Notes: generated by a model from the sequence alone, not told the origin. DNA of 64,000 nucleotides from Caenispirillum salinarum AK4 (GCF_000315795.1 NZ_ANHY01000006.1:248001-312000), one strand, 5' to 3'; positions 48,310 through 58,620 are shown, counted from the first letter of the stretch. Made by a program: numbers and translations.

Positions 48310-48825
48310 TTAGAAAGGCTTCTTGTAATCCTTGTGGCAGGCGCGGCACGACAGCGCGACCTCCTTGAAGGCGTCGGCGATGTCGTCGGCGGTGCTGGCC
48401 GGTTCGGTGGCGGCTTTCAGCGCGACGGCCTTGCCGGTCGCCTCTTCCGCCAGCGCCGCGAACGCTTCGGGCTCTTCCCACACGGCGTCCAGCGCGGTTG
48501 ACCCGCGAATTTGGGTCCCCTCGGGGAAGAGCACGGGAATCGCGCGGGTGTTGCGCTCGATCAGCTCGGCCAGTTGAGCCGCCTTGACGGCATCGAAGGG
48601 CGCCTCCTCCTCGACCATCTTGGCGAGTTCGCTCATGGCGCGTTTCATGCCCTTCATGGTGTCTTCCCGGGCGTTGAGCACAGCCACCACGTCCAGGCCG
48701 CGCAGCTCCTTCTCGAGGATTTCCTGCTGGGCGACGGCGGGCGTGGCGGCGCCAGCCAGCGCGGCGGACAGGCCCAGCGCGCCGGCCAGCGCGACCCGGG
48801 TTACGTTCATCGACACGGTCTTCAT
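48310..48825 (-). CDS. Periplasmic cytochrome c556-type protein
   Basis: 171 residues. Signal peptide 1-32 (LAGAATPAVAQ). C-terminal heme-binding CRACHKDY and the four-helix cytochrome c' fold typical of c556. REDTMKGMKRAMSELAKM carries the axial Met candidates, and VWEEPEAFAALAEEATGKA is a family segment. Start ATG 48825 or 48810. It lies eight bases after a paralogous cytochrome gene, so this is a tandem pair. Such proteins carry electrons or bind small ligands. The partner enzyme is not visible. Confidence 0.88.
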   Translation of the reverse strand: MKTVSMNVTRVALAGALGLSAALAGAATPAVAQQEILEKELRGLDVVAVLNAREDTMKGMKRAMSELAKMVEEEAPFDAVKAAQLAELIERNTRAIPVLFPEGTQIRGSTALDAVWEEPEAFAALAEEATGKAVALKAATEPASTADDIADAFKEVALSCRACHKDYKKPF

Positions 48826-48833
48826 CCCCTGCG

Positions 48834-49319
48834 TCAGTCTTCGTCTTTCTTGAAATCGTCGTGGCACGCCCGGCAGGTCTCCGCCACCTCCTTCACCGCC
48901 GGCGCGATGGCGGCCGCCGCCCCTGCCCCGTCGACCGCCTCGCGCAGCGCGGCCGCCGCTTCCAGGGCCTCGGCGGCCTCGTCGCGGAAGGCGTCGGACT
49001 CCTCCCACACGGCGGGCAGCGCATGGCCGGGCTCGTAGTAGGTGGAGTCAGTTGGGTAGAAATCCGGAATGCGGGTCGAAACGCCATGAATGACGGCCGC
49101 CGCCTCGGCGGCCTGGGCGGCGTCGAAGGGGGCTTCCCCCTTCACCATGGGGCCGAGGACCTTCATGGCGTCCTTCATGTCTTCCATGGCGGCCTGACGT
49201 TCTTCCACCAACGGCGGCGCCCCCGTGGTGTGGGACGACGCCGGCAGCGCCGCGAACAGCCCAGCACCGGCGATCATCAGGCCTGGAAACACGGCCAGGA
49301 CGGGGCGGCTGCGGATCAT
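48834..49319 (-). CDS. Periplasmic cytochrome c556-type protein (paralogue)
   Basis: 161 residues. Signal peptide 1-29. CRACHDDF at the C terminus and RQAAMEDMKDAMKVLGPMV at the N terminus match the downstream paralogue. VWEESDAFRDEAAEALEAAA is shared as well. TAAGGAGT lies before the ATG. The two cytochromes are about a third identical by eye, pointing to an old duplication. The ABC1-kinase gene begins upstream in the same direction, 19 bp away. Confidence 0.88.
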   Translation of the reverse strand: MIRSRPVLAVFPGLMIAGAGLFAALPASSHTTGAPPLVEERQAAMEDMKDAMKVLGPMVKGEAPFDAAQAAEAAAVIHGVSTRIPDFYPTDSTYYEPGHALPAVWEESDAFRDEAAEALEAAAALREAVDGAGAAAAIAPAVKEVAETCRACHDDFKKDED

Positions 49320-49338
49320 GTCCGGTACTCCTTACGGC

Positions 49339-50727
49339 TTAGCGGGCGACGGTGGCCTTGTCCTCTGCCACGGACAGACCTACCGCGTCCAGGGCTTTCC
49401 GCTGCCGCTCCGCCACCGCGTCGGCGTCGAAGTCGCCGATCAGGTCATGGAACAGCTGGTACCAGTTGCGCTGCGCCTTGAGGTGCAGGAACACCGACCC
49501 CAGGCCGATGGCGGCGCGGTCCATGAGCACGAACTCCCGCGGCGGAGTCACGCCGCCGACGCGGCGCAGGTCGGCGTGGACCTTCTCGGCAACCTCGCGG
49601 CCGTAGACGCCGGAGTTGGTGTCGGCAATGCCCCGCTCCCGGTCTTCCAGCAGCGGCGCGTAGATGAAGGCCGCCCACTGGTTCAGGACGTCGATCATCT
49701 CGTTGGACAGGTTCTTGAAGCCCCAGGTCTCGTAGGCCGAGACCGCCAGGTCGCGGTCGTCGCGCTGGAGCGCCCAATAGAGGTCAATGACGCCCTTCAC
49801 GAAGTTCGGCCGGAAGACGCGCACCGCGCCGAAGTCCAGCAGATTGATGCTGTCGTCGGCGCGAACCGTGTAGTTGCCCAGGTGCGGGTCGCCATGGATG
49901 ACGCCGTAGCGGTAGAACGGCACGTACCAGGCCCGGAACATGTGATAGGCGATGCGGTTGCGCTGCTCCAGGTCGGCGGTGTCCGCCACCTTCAGAAGCG
50001 GCGCGCCGTCCAGCCACGTCATGGTCAACAGCCGCCGGGTGGACAGGTCCTCGACCGGCTCGGGTACATGGACGGTGGGCTCGTCGGCCAGCATGTGGGT
50101 GTAGAGCCGCATGTTGCGGGCTTCGCGGGTGTAGTCCAGCTCCTCCCGCAGGCGGTCGGCGATCTCGGCGTGGATTTCGCTGGGGTCGATGGCGCGGTCG
50201 TAGCGGCGGTAGATGGAAATGATGATCCGCAGCTGCCGCAGGTCCGCCTCCACCACCGACTCCATGTCGGGGTACTGCAGCTTGCAGGCGAGCTTGCGCC
50301 CGTCGTGGTGAACGGCCTTGTGCACCTGCCCCAGCGACGCGGCGGCGGAGGCTTCGTGATCGAAGCTTTCGAACCGCCGCTGCCAGGTCGGGCCCAGTTC
50401 CGACGTCATGCGGCGCTTCACGAAGGGCCAGCCCATGTGCGGCGCGTTGGCCTGCAGCTGGGCCAGTTCCAGAGTGTACTCCTCGGGCAGCGCTTCCGGG
50501 ATGGTGGACATGATCTGCGCCACCTTCATCAGCGGACCCTTCAGCCCGCCCAGCGCCGCCTTCAGCTCGGCGGCGTGCTGGGCCTTGTCCAGCTTGAGCC
50601 CCAGATAGCGTTCGCCGGCCCAGCGGGCGGCGAGGCCGCTGACGGCCCCGCCCACCTGAGCATAGCGCCGGATGCGGCCGCCGAAGCGGCGTTCGTCGCG
50701 ATCACGGTCCCGAGGAGTTTCGGCCAT
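49339..50727 (-). CDS. ABC1/AarF-family atypical kinase
   Basis: 462 residues from ATG 50727. UbiB/ADCK-type protein kinase-like fold: KVAQIMSTIPEALPEEY (the KxGQ motif, with Ala for Gly as in many bacterial ABC1 proteins), AAASLGQVHKA (Ala-rich loop), VIHGDPHLGNYTV (catalytic loop) and NLLDFGAVR (DFG). Family members support ubiquinone synthesis or lipid export. It starts four bases after the pepF stop. A start at 50754 would overlap pepF and is less likely. Confidence 0.9.
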   Translation of the reverse strand: MAETPRDRDRDERRFGGRIRRYAQVGGAVSGLAARWAGERYLGLKLDKAQHAAELKAALGGLKGPLMKVAQIMSTIPEALPEEYTLELAQLQANAPHMGWPFVKRRMTSELGPTWQRRFESFDHEASAAASLGQVHKAVHHDGRKLACKLQYPDMESVVEADLRQLRIIISIYRRYDRAIDPSEIHAEIADRLREELDYTREARNMRLYTHMLADEPTVHVPEPVEDLSTRRLLTMTWLDGAPLLKVADTADLEQRNRIAYHMFRAWYVPFYRYGVIHGDPHLGNYTVRADDSINLLDFGAVRVFRPNFVKGVIDLYWALQRDDRDLAVSAYETWGFKNLSNEMIDVLNQWAAFIYAPLLEDRERGIADTNSGVYGREVAEKVHADLRRVGGVTPPREFVLMDRAAIGLGSVFLHLKAQRNWYQLFHDLIGDFDADAVAERQRKALDAVGLSVAEDKATVAR

Positions 50728-50731
50728 GGGA

Positions 50732-52507
50732 TCAGGAAACCTCTTCCAATTCATCGATGAAGCCGGAGATCACCGTCAGCCCCCGCTTCCAGAAGGCGGG
50801 GTCCGAGGCGTCCAGCCCGAAGGGCGCCAGCAGGTCCTTGTGGGTCTTGGTGCCGCCGGCGCGCAGCATGTCCAGGTACTTCTTCTGGAAGCCTTCGTGC
50901 CCTTCCAGGAACACCGAGTACAGGGCGTTCACCAGGCAGTCGCCAAACGCATAGGCGTAGACGTAGAACGGCGAGTGGATGAAGTGCGGGATGTAGGCCC
51001 AGTAGTTCTTGTACTCGTCGTCGAAGCGGAAGGCATCGCCCAGGCTTTCGCGCTGGCACTGCATCCAGATTTCCCCCAGGCGTTCCTCCGACAATTCGCC
51101 GTTGCGGCGCTCGTCGTGGACGTGGCGCTCGAACTCGTGGAAGGCGATCTGGCGCACCACGGTGTTGAGCATGTCCTCCACCTTGCCGGCCAGCATGACG
51201 CGGCGGCGGGTGGCGTCGGTCTCGGCGTCGACCATGGAGCGGAAGGTCATCATCTCGCCGAACACGCTGGCGGTTTCGGCGAGCGTCAGCGGCGTGGCCG
51301 ACAGAAGCGGCCCCTGCTCGCCCGCCAGCACCTGATGGCAGCCGTGGCCCAACTCGTGCGCCAGAGTCATCACGTCGCGGCCCCGGCCCATGAAGTTGAG
51401 CAGCAGGTAGGGATGCACGCTCGGCACGGTCGGGTGGGCGAAGGCGCCTGACGCCTTGCCGGGCCGCGCCGGCACGTCGATCCAGGGATTGTCGAAGAAC
51501 TTCCTGCCGATATCCGCCAACTCCGGCGAGAAGCGCGAATAGGCCGACAGAACCGTCTCCCGGGCCTCGTCCCACGAATAGGTGCGGTCGGTGTCTTCGG
51601 GCAGCGGCGCGTTGCGGTCCCAGTAGTCCAGCTTCTCCATGCCCATCCACCGCGCCTTCAGGCGATAGTAGCGGTGGCTGAGGTCGCCGTAGCTGCCCTT
51701 GACGGCGGTGACGAGGGCGTCCACCACCTCGTCCTCAACCTGGTTGGCCAGGTTGCGGGACGACACCGGCCGGGCGTAGCCGCGCCAGCGATCCTCGATC
51801 TCCTTGTCCTTGGCGAGCGTGTTGGTGATCAGCGAGAACAGCCGCATGTTGTCGCCGAGTACCGTTCCCATGACCTTGGCGGCGGCCTTGCGCTTTTCCG
51901 GCTCGCGCGAGGACAGGCGGTCGGTGACCTGGGTGATGGTCAGGTCCTCGCCGTTCACGGGGAAGCGCAGGGACGCCATGGTTTCGTCGAACAGGCGCAC
52001 GAAGGAGCCGCGGCCGGCGACCTCCTTCTCGTGCAGCATCTTTTCCAGTTCGTCGGACAACTGGTGGGCGCGGAAGGCGCGGATGTCGCGAATCCAGGGC
52101 GCGTAGCGCGCGGCATCGGGAACCTTCAGCATCTCTTCCAGCTTGGAGTCATCGATGCGGTTGATCTCCAGGGTGAAGAAGATCAGGTGCGCGCTGATCT
52201 CCGTGCCCTTCTCCTGGATGTCCTGGTAGAAGCGACCAATATCGGGGTTGGAGACGTCGGACGCGTGCAGCAACTGCGCGTAGGAGAAGATTCGGTGCAG
52301 GATTTCGGTAATGCGCTCGTAGTCGCCGATGGCGTTGGCAAACGAGCCGCCGTCCAGGCTGGCGACGCGACCGGCGTGCTTGTCTTCGAACGCGATGGCA
52401 TCACGGCCGGCGCGGTCCAGGTCGCGCTTCAACTCTTCGGATTGCGGGCCGGGATACAGGTCCGACAGGTCCCAGCGGGGCAGGTTGGACGCGGCGGCTT
52501 CGGACAT
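50732..52507 (-). CDS. pepF: Oligoendopeptidase F, M3 family
   Basis: 591 residues from ATG 52507, preceded by GGAGGAGA. Zinc metallopeptidase that cuts short peptides in the cytosol. The zinc motif HELGH is at 384-388 within LAHELGHGCH, with the distal Glu region in ETASVFGEMMTF. LPRWDLSDLYPGP at the N terminus and FHEFERHVHDERRNGELSEERLG further on are typical of PepF. The gene is divergent from the acyl-CoA ligase gene, 134 bp between them. Confidence 0.94.
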   Translation of the reverse strand: MSEAAASNLPRWDLSDLYPGPQSEELKRDLDRAGRDAIAFEDKHAGRVASLDGGSFANAIGDYERITEILHRIFSYAQLLHASDVSNPDIGRFYQDIQEKGTEISAHLIFFTLEINRIDDSKLEEMLKVPDAARYAPWIRDIRAFRAHQLSDELEKMLHEKEVAGRGSFVRLFDETMASLRFPVNGEDLTITQVTDRLSSREPEKRKAAAKVMGTVLGDNMRLFSLITNTLAKDKEIEDRWRGYARPVSSRNLANQVEDEVVDALVTAVKGSYGDLSHRYYRLKARWMGMEKLDYWDRNAPLPEDTDRTYSWDEARETVLSAYSRFSPELADIGRKFFDNPWIDVPARPGKASGAFAHPTVPSVHPYLLLNFMGRGRDVMTLAHELGHGCHQVLAGEQGPLLSATPLTLAETASVFGEMMTFRSMVDAETDATRRRVMLAGKVEDMLNTVVRQIAFHEFERHVHDERRNGELSEERLGEIWMQCQRESLGDAFRFDDEYKNYWAYIPHFIHSPFYVYAYAFGDCLVNALYSVFLEGHEGFQKKYLDMLRAGGTKTHKDLLAPFGLDASDPAFWKRGLTVISGFIDELEEVS

Positions 52508-52641
52508 GAGCGCTCTCTCTCCTCCGTTCATCTCTGGTGCGCGCGATATGGGGAAGGCTTGCGACAGGGGCAAGAAAATTGCGATAACCGACCCTAAATG
52601 AATAACACCCCTTCAATACCGGGTGAAATCGGGAGGATCAC

Positions 52642-54654
52642 GTGACATCGACCGGCGGCCGCGCCATCGACTTCGACACTGCGACAACGCTCACCCGCAT
52701 GTTCTACGAGCAGGTGGCGGCCCTGGATGACCGGCCGTTTCTGTGGCGCAAGGCCGAAGGTGCGTGGCACCCGATGAGTTGGCGGGAAACGGCGGAGCGG
52801 GTTGACGCGCTCGCCCAGGGACTGGCGCTGCGTGGCATCAAGCCGGGCGACCGGGTGATGATCGTGTCCGAAAACCGGCCGGAATGGCTGATCGCGGACA
52901 TGGCGGCCATGGCGATCGGCGCCATCACGGTTCCGGCCTACACCACCAACACGGTGGCCGACCACCTTCACATCCTCAACGACAGCGGCGCGGCTGCGGT
53001 CGTCGTCTCCACCCGGGCGCTGGCGAAACGGGTCTATGCCGCCGCCGCCCAGGCGTCCGAGACGCCGTTCGTCATCACCATCGATGATCAGGCTCTTGCA
53101 CAGAACCCGGGTGTGGAGACAGTGAAGTGGATGCAGCTCATCCACGACGGCCAGCCGCTGGGACGCCCGAAGCATTGGGAAGGGGCGGAGGCGGACGATA
53201 CCGCCTGCATCATCTACACCTCGGGCACCGGGGGCGCGCCCAAGGGTGTGATGCTCAGCCACAAGAACGTGCTGGCCAACTGCATGGGCGCTTTCGACGT
53301 CCTGGAAATCCTGGGCCTGGGTGACGAGGTCTTCCTGTCCTTCCTGCCGCTGTCACACTCCTACGAGCATTCCGCCGGGCAGTTCTTCCCCATTTCCATC
53401 GGCGCGCAGATCTACTACGCCGAAGGCCTGGACAAGCTGTCGGAGAACTTCCAGGAAGTCCGCCCCACCATCACCACGGCCGTGCCCCGCCTGTTCGAGT
53501 TCATGCGCAACCGGATCCTGCGCGCCATGGAGAAGCAGACCGGCACAAAGGTGAAACTGTTCTACAAGGCGATCGAACTGGGGGCGAAAAAGTACGAGAA
53601 AGGCCTCGGCCCCATGGAGGCCATGACCAACTGGGTGCTGGGGCGGCTGGTCCGGCGCAAGGTGGCGCAGCGGTTCGGCGGACGGCTGAAGGCGCTGGTC
53701 TCGGGCGGCGCCCCGCTCAACTACGACATCGGCCTGTTCTTCATGGCGCTGGACGTGCCCATCCTGCAGGGCTACGGGCAGACGGAGGCCGCGCCGGTCA
53801 TTTCCGTCCAGCGGCCGGGGTCGGTGCGGCTGGAGAGCGTCGGACCGCCGCTCAAGGGCGTTGAGGTGCAGATCGCCGAGGACGGCGAGATCCTCGCGCG
53901 CGGCCCGATGGTCATGCGCGGCTACTGGAAGGGCCCGGAGCAGACGCGCAAGGCCATCGACGCGGAAGGATGGCTTCACACCGGCGACGTCGGGCACTTT
54001 GACGACGCCGGCAACATCGTCATCACAGACCGCAAGAAGGACATCATCGTCAATTCCGGCGGCGACAACATCGCCCCGGCGCGCGTCGAGGGCTTCCTGA
54101 CGCTGGAGCCCGAGATCGCCCAGGCCATGGTGTACGGCGACCGACGACCACATCTGGTCGCCCTGCTGGTTCCCGATCCCGACTGGCTGGCGACCTGGAA
54201 GAACAGACGGAAACGGGATCGGGCGGCGGAGACGGAAGCCGAACCCGCCGCCGCGGGCGCTGCCGCGGCTCCGAAGGCCGCCGATGCCGAACAGGCAGGG
54301 ACCGAGGTGGAGACCAGGCCTGCCGACAAGCCGGAGGGCATCACGGCGCCGCCCGTTGCAGCGCGCGAGGCGGCGGGCGCGGTTCAGGCTCCTGCCCGGC
54401 CGCAGCAGGTCGAGGCCGAGGGCGACCCCGAGGACGAGTTCGTTTTCGACGATCCGGCACTGGTCGAGGCGCTGTCCCAGGCGGTCAGCCGGGTAAACCG
54501 CAACATGGCGAACGTCGAGAAAATCCGCCGATTTTGTGTGGCGCCCGAAGGCTTCACCGTGGAGAACGGCATGTTGACGCCGACCCTGAAAATCCGCCGC
54601 CACGTCATCCGCGACACCTACAAGGACATGCTGGAGCGGCTGTACGAGAAGTAG
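52642..54654 (+). CDS. Long-chain acyl-CoA synthetase (AMP-forming) with unusual Ala/Glu/Pro insertion
   Basis: 670 residues from GTG 52642 (GGAGGAT upstream). ATP/AMP signature IIYTSGTGGAPKGVMLSH (190-207), GYGQTEAAPV (378-386) and TGDVGHFDDAGNIVITDRKKD (448-467). Domain order is that of FadD/FAA long-chain ligases. Residues about 520-600 are a low-complexity stretch (AAAGAAAAPKAADAE and Glu/Pro-rich segments) inserted in the C-terminal domain before the Lys-bearing end (LTPTLKIRR). The insert looks disordered. The catalytic parts on both sides are normal. Confidence 0.93.
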   Translation: MTSTGGRAIDFDTATTLTRMFYEQVAALDDRPFLWRKAEGAWHPMSWRETAERVDALAQGLALRGIKPGDRVMIVSENRPEWLIADMAAMAIGAITVPAYTTNTVADHLHILNDSGAAAVVVSTRALAKRVYAAAAQASETPFVITIDDQALAQNPGVETVKWMQLIHDGQPLGRPKHWEGAEADDTACIIYTSGTGGAPKGVMLSHKNVLANCMGAFDVLEILGLGDEVFLSFLPLSHSYEHSAGQFFPISIGAQIYYAEGLDKLSENFQEVRPTITTAVPRLFEFMRNRILRAMEKQTGTKVKLFYKAIELGAKKYEKGLGPMEAMTNWVLGRLVRRKVAQRFGGRLKALVSGGAPLNYDIGLFFMALDVPILQGYGQTEAAPVISVQRPGSVRLESVGPPLKGVEVQIAEDGEILARGPMVMRGYWKGPEQTRKAIDAEGWLHTGDVGHFDDAGNIVITDRKKDIIVNSGGDNIAPARVEGFLTLEPEIAQAMVYGDRRPHLVALLVPDPDWLATWKNRRKRDRAAETEAEPAAAGAAAAPKAADAEQAGTEVETRPADKPEGITAPPVAAREAAGAVQAPARPQQVEAEGDPEDEFVFDDPALVEALSQAVSRVNRNMANVEKIRRFCVAPEGFTVENGMLTPTLKIRRHVIRDTYKDMLERLYEK

Positions 54655-54945
54655 GGCCGGCGGGCGACTCCGCCGATGTTTGCTGGAGGCACCTCACATT
54701 GCCTGTGCCGACTGTTATCCTATCCAGACATATTGCAGCGGCCGCTGAAGGCGGACAGGCAATGCAATTTCGCGCCATGGGCCGTCCCGCGTTCGTTCAT
54801 TATCCGAGTGTTGCGACGGGTATTTCCTCGTTGTAACAGGCGTTTCCCGTGATTAAATCTCAGGGACGATCCAACAAAGGAACAGGGTCGCGGCGCCGGC
54901 CGATGGCTTGAGGCGAACCGCGCCCCGGGAACCGGGAGACACGGC

Positions 54946-57900
54946 ATGACCTTCCTCGCCAACGTCACGCTCGAGGACAAGTACACCCAGGAGAGCGGAC
55001 GCATCTTCATCACCGGCATCCAGGCGCTGGCCCGCCTGCCGATGATGCAGCGCGAGCGCGACCTGGCCGAGGGCCTGAACACGGCCTGCTTCATTTCCGG
55101 CTACCGCGGCAGCCCGCTGGGCGGCCTGGACAAGGAATTGTGGAAGGCGCGCGAGCACCTGAAGCGCCACGAGGTCCACTTCCAGCCCGGCGTGAACGAG
55201 GACCTTGCCGCCACCGCCGTCTGGGGCAGCCAGCAGACCAACCTGTTCCCGCAGGCCAAGTACGACGGCGTGTTCTCCATGTGGTACGGCAAGGGTCCGG
55301 GCGTCGATCGCTCCGGCGACGTGCTGCGCCACGGCAACATGGCGGGCGCCATGAAGAACGGCGGCGTGCTGGTGGTCGCCGGCGACGACCATGCCGCCAA
55401 GTCGTCGACGGTCGCCTACCAGACCGAATACGCCTTCATGGACTTCATGATGCCGGTCCTCAACCCGTCGAACGTCCAGGAGATGATCGACTACGGCCTG
55501 TTCGGATGGGCGCTGAGCCGCTATTCCGGTTGCTGGGTGGCGTTCAAGGCGCTGGGGGAAATCCTCGACAGCTCCGCCTCCATCACCGTCGACCCGACGC
55601 GCCTGCGCTTTACGATGCCGACCGACTTCCCGATGCCCGAGGGCGGCCTGCACATCCGCTGGCCCGACAGCCCGTTGGAGCAGGAACACCGGCTGATGAA
55701 GCACAAGCTTTACGCCGCCCTGTCCTTCGCCCGCGCCAACACCATCAACCGCGTGGTCATGGACAGCCCCAACCCGCGGCTGGGCATCGTCACCACAGGC
55801 AAGAGCTACCTGGACGTCCGCCAGGCGCTTGAGGACCTGGGGATTGACGAGCGCCTGGCCGCCGAGGCCGGCATCCGCGTCTATAAGATCGGCATGCCGT
55901 GGCCGCTGGAGCGCGAGGGCGTGCGCGAGTTCGCCAAGGGCCTGGACGAGATTCTGGTCATCGAGGAAAAGCGCGCGCTGATCGAGAACCAGTTGAAGGA
56001 GCAGCTTTACAACTGGCGCGAGGACGTGCGGCCGCGCGTCGTCGGCAAATTCGACGAGGCGGGCCGCTGGATTCTGCCCTCCAACGGCGAACTCAGCCCC
56101 GCCCGCATCGCCCGCGTCATCGCCGAACGCCTGGGCCAGTTCTTCACCTCCGACCGGATCAAGCAGCGGCTGGAGTGGATGGAGAACAAGGAGCGGTCGC
56201 TGGAGAAGCCCGTCAGCCCGGTCAAGCGCCTGCCATACTTCTGCGCCGGCTGCCCGCACAACACGTCCACCAAGGTGCCCGAGGGCTCGCGCGCCGTCGC
56301 CGGCATCGGCTGCCATTACATGGTCACCTGGATGGACCGCAGCACGTCCACCTTCACCCAGATGGGCGGCGAGGGCGTGCCCTGGATCGGCCAGATCCCG
56401 TTCACCGAAGAAAAGCACATCTTCGCCAACCTGGGCGATGGCACGTACTTCCACTCGGGCATCCTGGCGATCCGCGCCTCTGTCGCAGCCAAGGCGAACA
56501 TCACCTACAAGATCCTCTATAACGACGCCGTCGCCATGACCGGCGGCCAGCCCGTCGACGGCACCGTGACGGTGGCGCAGATCACCCAGCAACTGCGGGC
56601 CGAGGGTGTGCGGAAGATCGTCGTCGTCTCCGACGAGCCGGACAAGTACCCCATGGGCTATGAGTTCGCGCCCGGCACCACCGTCCATCACCGCGACGAC
56701 CTGGATGCCATCCAGCGCGAGCTGCGCGAGACCGAAGGCGTCACCATCATGGTCTACGACCAGACCTGCGCGGCGGAGAAACGCCGCCGCCGCAAGCGCG
56801 GAAAGATGCACGACCCGGACAAGCGCGTCTTCATCAACGAACTGGTCTGCGAGGGCTGCGGTGACTGCGGCGTGCAGTCCAACTGCGTCGCCGTGCAGCC
56901 GGTGGAGACCGAATACGGCCGCAAGCGCATGATCGACCAGTCCTCGTGCAACAAGGACTATTCGTGCGTCAACGGCTTCTGCCCCAGCTTCGTGACCGTC
57001 GAGGGCGCGAAGGTGCGCAAGAAGACGCCGGAAGGCGCCGGCAAGGACGCCGGCGGCGACGACGGCTTCGGCACCCTGCCCTGTCCCACCCTGCCGGAGA
57101 CGGCCGATCCCTACGGCATCGTGGTGACCGGCATCGGCGGCACGGGCGTGGTGACCATCGGCGCACTGCTGGGAATGGCCGGCCACATTGAGGGCAAGGG
57201 TGTCTCCGTGCTCGACCAGATCGGTCTGGCGCAGAAGAACGGCGCCGTGGTGACCCACGTGCAGATTGCCGACAAGCCCTCGCGCCTGCACGCCAGCCGC
57301 ATCGCGGCGGGCAACGCCCGGCTGGTGCTGGGCTGCGACATGCTGACGGCCGGCACCTTCGACGTGCTCGCAAAGGCCCGCACCGGCCACACGGCGGCAG
57401 TGGTCAACGAGCACGAGACCATGACGGCCGACTTCACCTCGAAGCCCGACATCGCTTTCCCGCACCAGGAAGTGAAGCATGCGGTGGAGGACGCCGTGGG
57501 CAAGGACGCGGCAAGCTTCGTCGACGCCACCCGCGTCGCGACGGCGCTGATGGGGGACAGCATCGCCAGCAACCTGTTCATGGTGGGCTATGCCTGGCAG
57601 AAGGGGCTCATTCCGCTGACGCTGGAGAGCATCGAGAAGGCCATCGAGTTGAACGGGGTGGCCGTGAAGGCCAACAAGACCGCCATGCTGTGGGGCCGCC
57701 GCTACGCCGTCGATCCGGCGAAGGTGGAAAAGGTGGTGGAAAGCGCCGACGACGCCGACACCCAGGCGCAGCTCTCCCACCGCAAGCTGTCGGAAACCTT
57801 CGATGAGCTGGTGGCCCGCCGCGTCGACTTCCTGACCGGCTACCAGGATGCCGACTACGCCGCCCGCTACAAGGCGCTGGTGGACAAGGCGGCGAAGGCC

Positions 57901-58455
57901 GAGAAGGACCGCGCGCCCGGCCGCACCGGGTTCGCCGAGGCCGTCGCGCGGTCGGCCTTCAAGCTGATGGCCTACAAGGACGAGTACGAGGTCGCGCGGC
58001 TCTATACCGACGGCCGGTTCCACGCCGCGCTAAAGGACCAGTTCGAGGGTGACAGCATCAAGATCACCTTCCACATGGCCCCGCCCCTGCTTGCCAGGAA
58101 GGACGAGAGCGGGCGCCTGAAAAAGACCACCTTCGGCCCCTGGATGATGGGCGCCTTCCGTACGCTGGCGAAGCTCAAGCGCCTGCGCGGCGGGCCGCTG
58201 GACATCTTCGGCTACACGGCCGAGCGCAAGCTCCAGCGCCGCCTCATCGCCGAGTATGAGCAGGTAGTGGACGAACTGTGCCGCGGCATGAGCCACGACC
58301 CCCATGCCATCGCCGTCGAGATCGCGGAACTGCCGCAGAAAATGCGCGGCTTCGGCCATATCCTGGACCGCAACGTAGAGGAACAGAAGGCCCGAGAGCA
58401 GCACCTGCTGGAGGTCTTCCGCAGCCCCGCGCCCCAGGCAACCGCGGCGGAATGA
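54946..58455 (+). CDS. Indolepyruvate:ferredoxin oxidoreductase-family protein (fused alpha-beta-gamma)
   Basis: 1169 residues. TPP-dependent oxidative decarboxylase of 2-oxo acids, here of the long fused type that covers IorA and IorB functions. The TPP-binding domain carries KNGGVLVVAGDDHAAKSS and PWIGQIPFTEEKHIFANLGDGTYFHSG. Two ferredoxin-like Cys groups follow: C635-x2-C638-x2-C641-x5-C647 and C668, C674, C679. The gamma-type domain starts at GIVVTGIGGTGVVTIGALLGMAG. The donor may be indolepyruvate or a related aryl or branched-chain acid. GGGAGA lies before the ATG. A terminator follows at 58501. The 290 bp upstream hold no gene with a start signal. Confidence 0.93.
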   Translation: MTFLANVTLEDKYTQESGRIFITGIQALARLPMMQRERDLAEGLNTACFISGYRGSPLGGLDKELWKAREHLKRHEVHFQPGVNEDLAATAVWGSQQTNLFPQAKYDGVFSMWYGKGPGVDRSGDVLRHGNMAGAMKNGGVLVVAGDDHAAKSSTVAYQTEYAFMDFMMPVLNPSNVQEMIDYGLFGWALSRYSGCWVAFKALGEILDSSASITVDPTRLRFTMPTDFPMPEGGLHIRWPDSPLEQEHRLMKHKLYAALSFARANTINRVVMDSPNPRLGIVTTGKSYLDVRQALEDLGIDERLAAEAGIRVYKIGMPWPLEREGVREFAKGLDEILVIEEKRALIENQLKEQLYNWREDVRPRVVGKFDEAGRWILPSNGELSPARIARVIAERLGQFFTSDRIKQRLEWMENKERSLEKPVSPVKRLPYFCAGCPHNTSTKVPEGSRAVAGIGCHYMVTWMDRSTSTFTQMGGEGVPWIGQIPFTEEKHIFANLGDGTYFHSGILAIRASVAAKANITYKILYNDAVAMTGGQPVDGTVTVAQITQQLRAEGVRKIVVVSDEPDKYPMGYEFAPGTTVHHRDDLDAIQRELRETEGVTIMVYDQTCAAEKRRRRKRGKMHDPDKRVFINELVCEGCGDCGVQSNCVAVQPVETEYGRKRMIDQSSCNKDYSCVNGFCPSFVTVEGAKVRKKTPEGAGKDAGGDDGFGTLPCPTLPETADPYGIVVTGIGGTGVVTIGALLGMAGHIEGKGVSVLDQIGLAQKNGAVVTHVQIADKPSRLHASRIAAGNARLVLGCDMLTAGTFDVLAKARTGHTAAVVNEHETMTADFTSKPDIAFPHQEVKHAVEDAVGKDAASFVDATRVATALMGDSIASNLFMVGYAWQKGLIPLTLESIEKAIELNGVAVKANKTAMLWGRRYAVDPAKVEKVVESADDADTQAQLSHRKLSETFDELVARRVDFLTGYQDADYAARYKALVDKAAKAEKDRAPGRTGFAEAVARSAFKLMAYKDEYEVARLYTDGRFHAALKDQFEGDSIKITFHMAPPLLARKDESGRLKKTTFGPWMMGAFRTLAKLKRLRGGPLDIFGYTAERKLQRRLIAEYEQVVDELCRGMSHDPHAIAVEIAELPQKMRGFGHILDRNVEEQKAREQHLLEVFRSPAPQATAAE

Positions 58456-58500
58456 GGTAAGACTTCAGCAAGAAGAATACGACGTTCCGAGTATAATAGA

Positions 58501-58537
58501 AGCTCCGCCCGCTTTGGTTCGGGCGGAGCTTTACTTT
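58501..58537 (+). terminator. Terminator after the indolepyruvate oxidoreductase gene
   Basis: AGCTCCGCCCG (58501-58511), loop CTTTGGTT, CGGGCGGAGCT (58520-58530), then TTACTTT. Perfect 11-bp stem. Confidence 0.93.
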
Positions 58538-58620
58538 AATGCCGATGCGCGAACTCTGGACGGTGCCCCGCGTTTCTCCGGCACAATCCCATCCCATTAG
58601 GGCAACGGAGGAATGACAGC

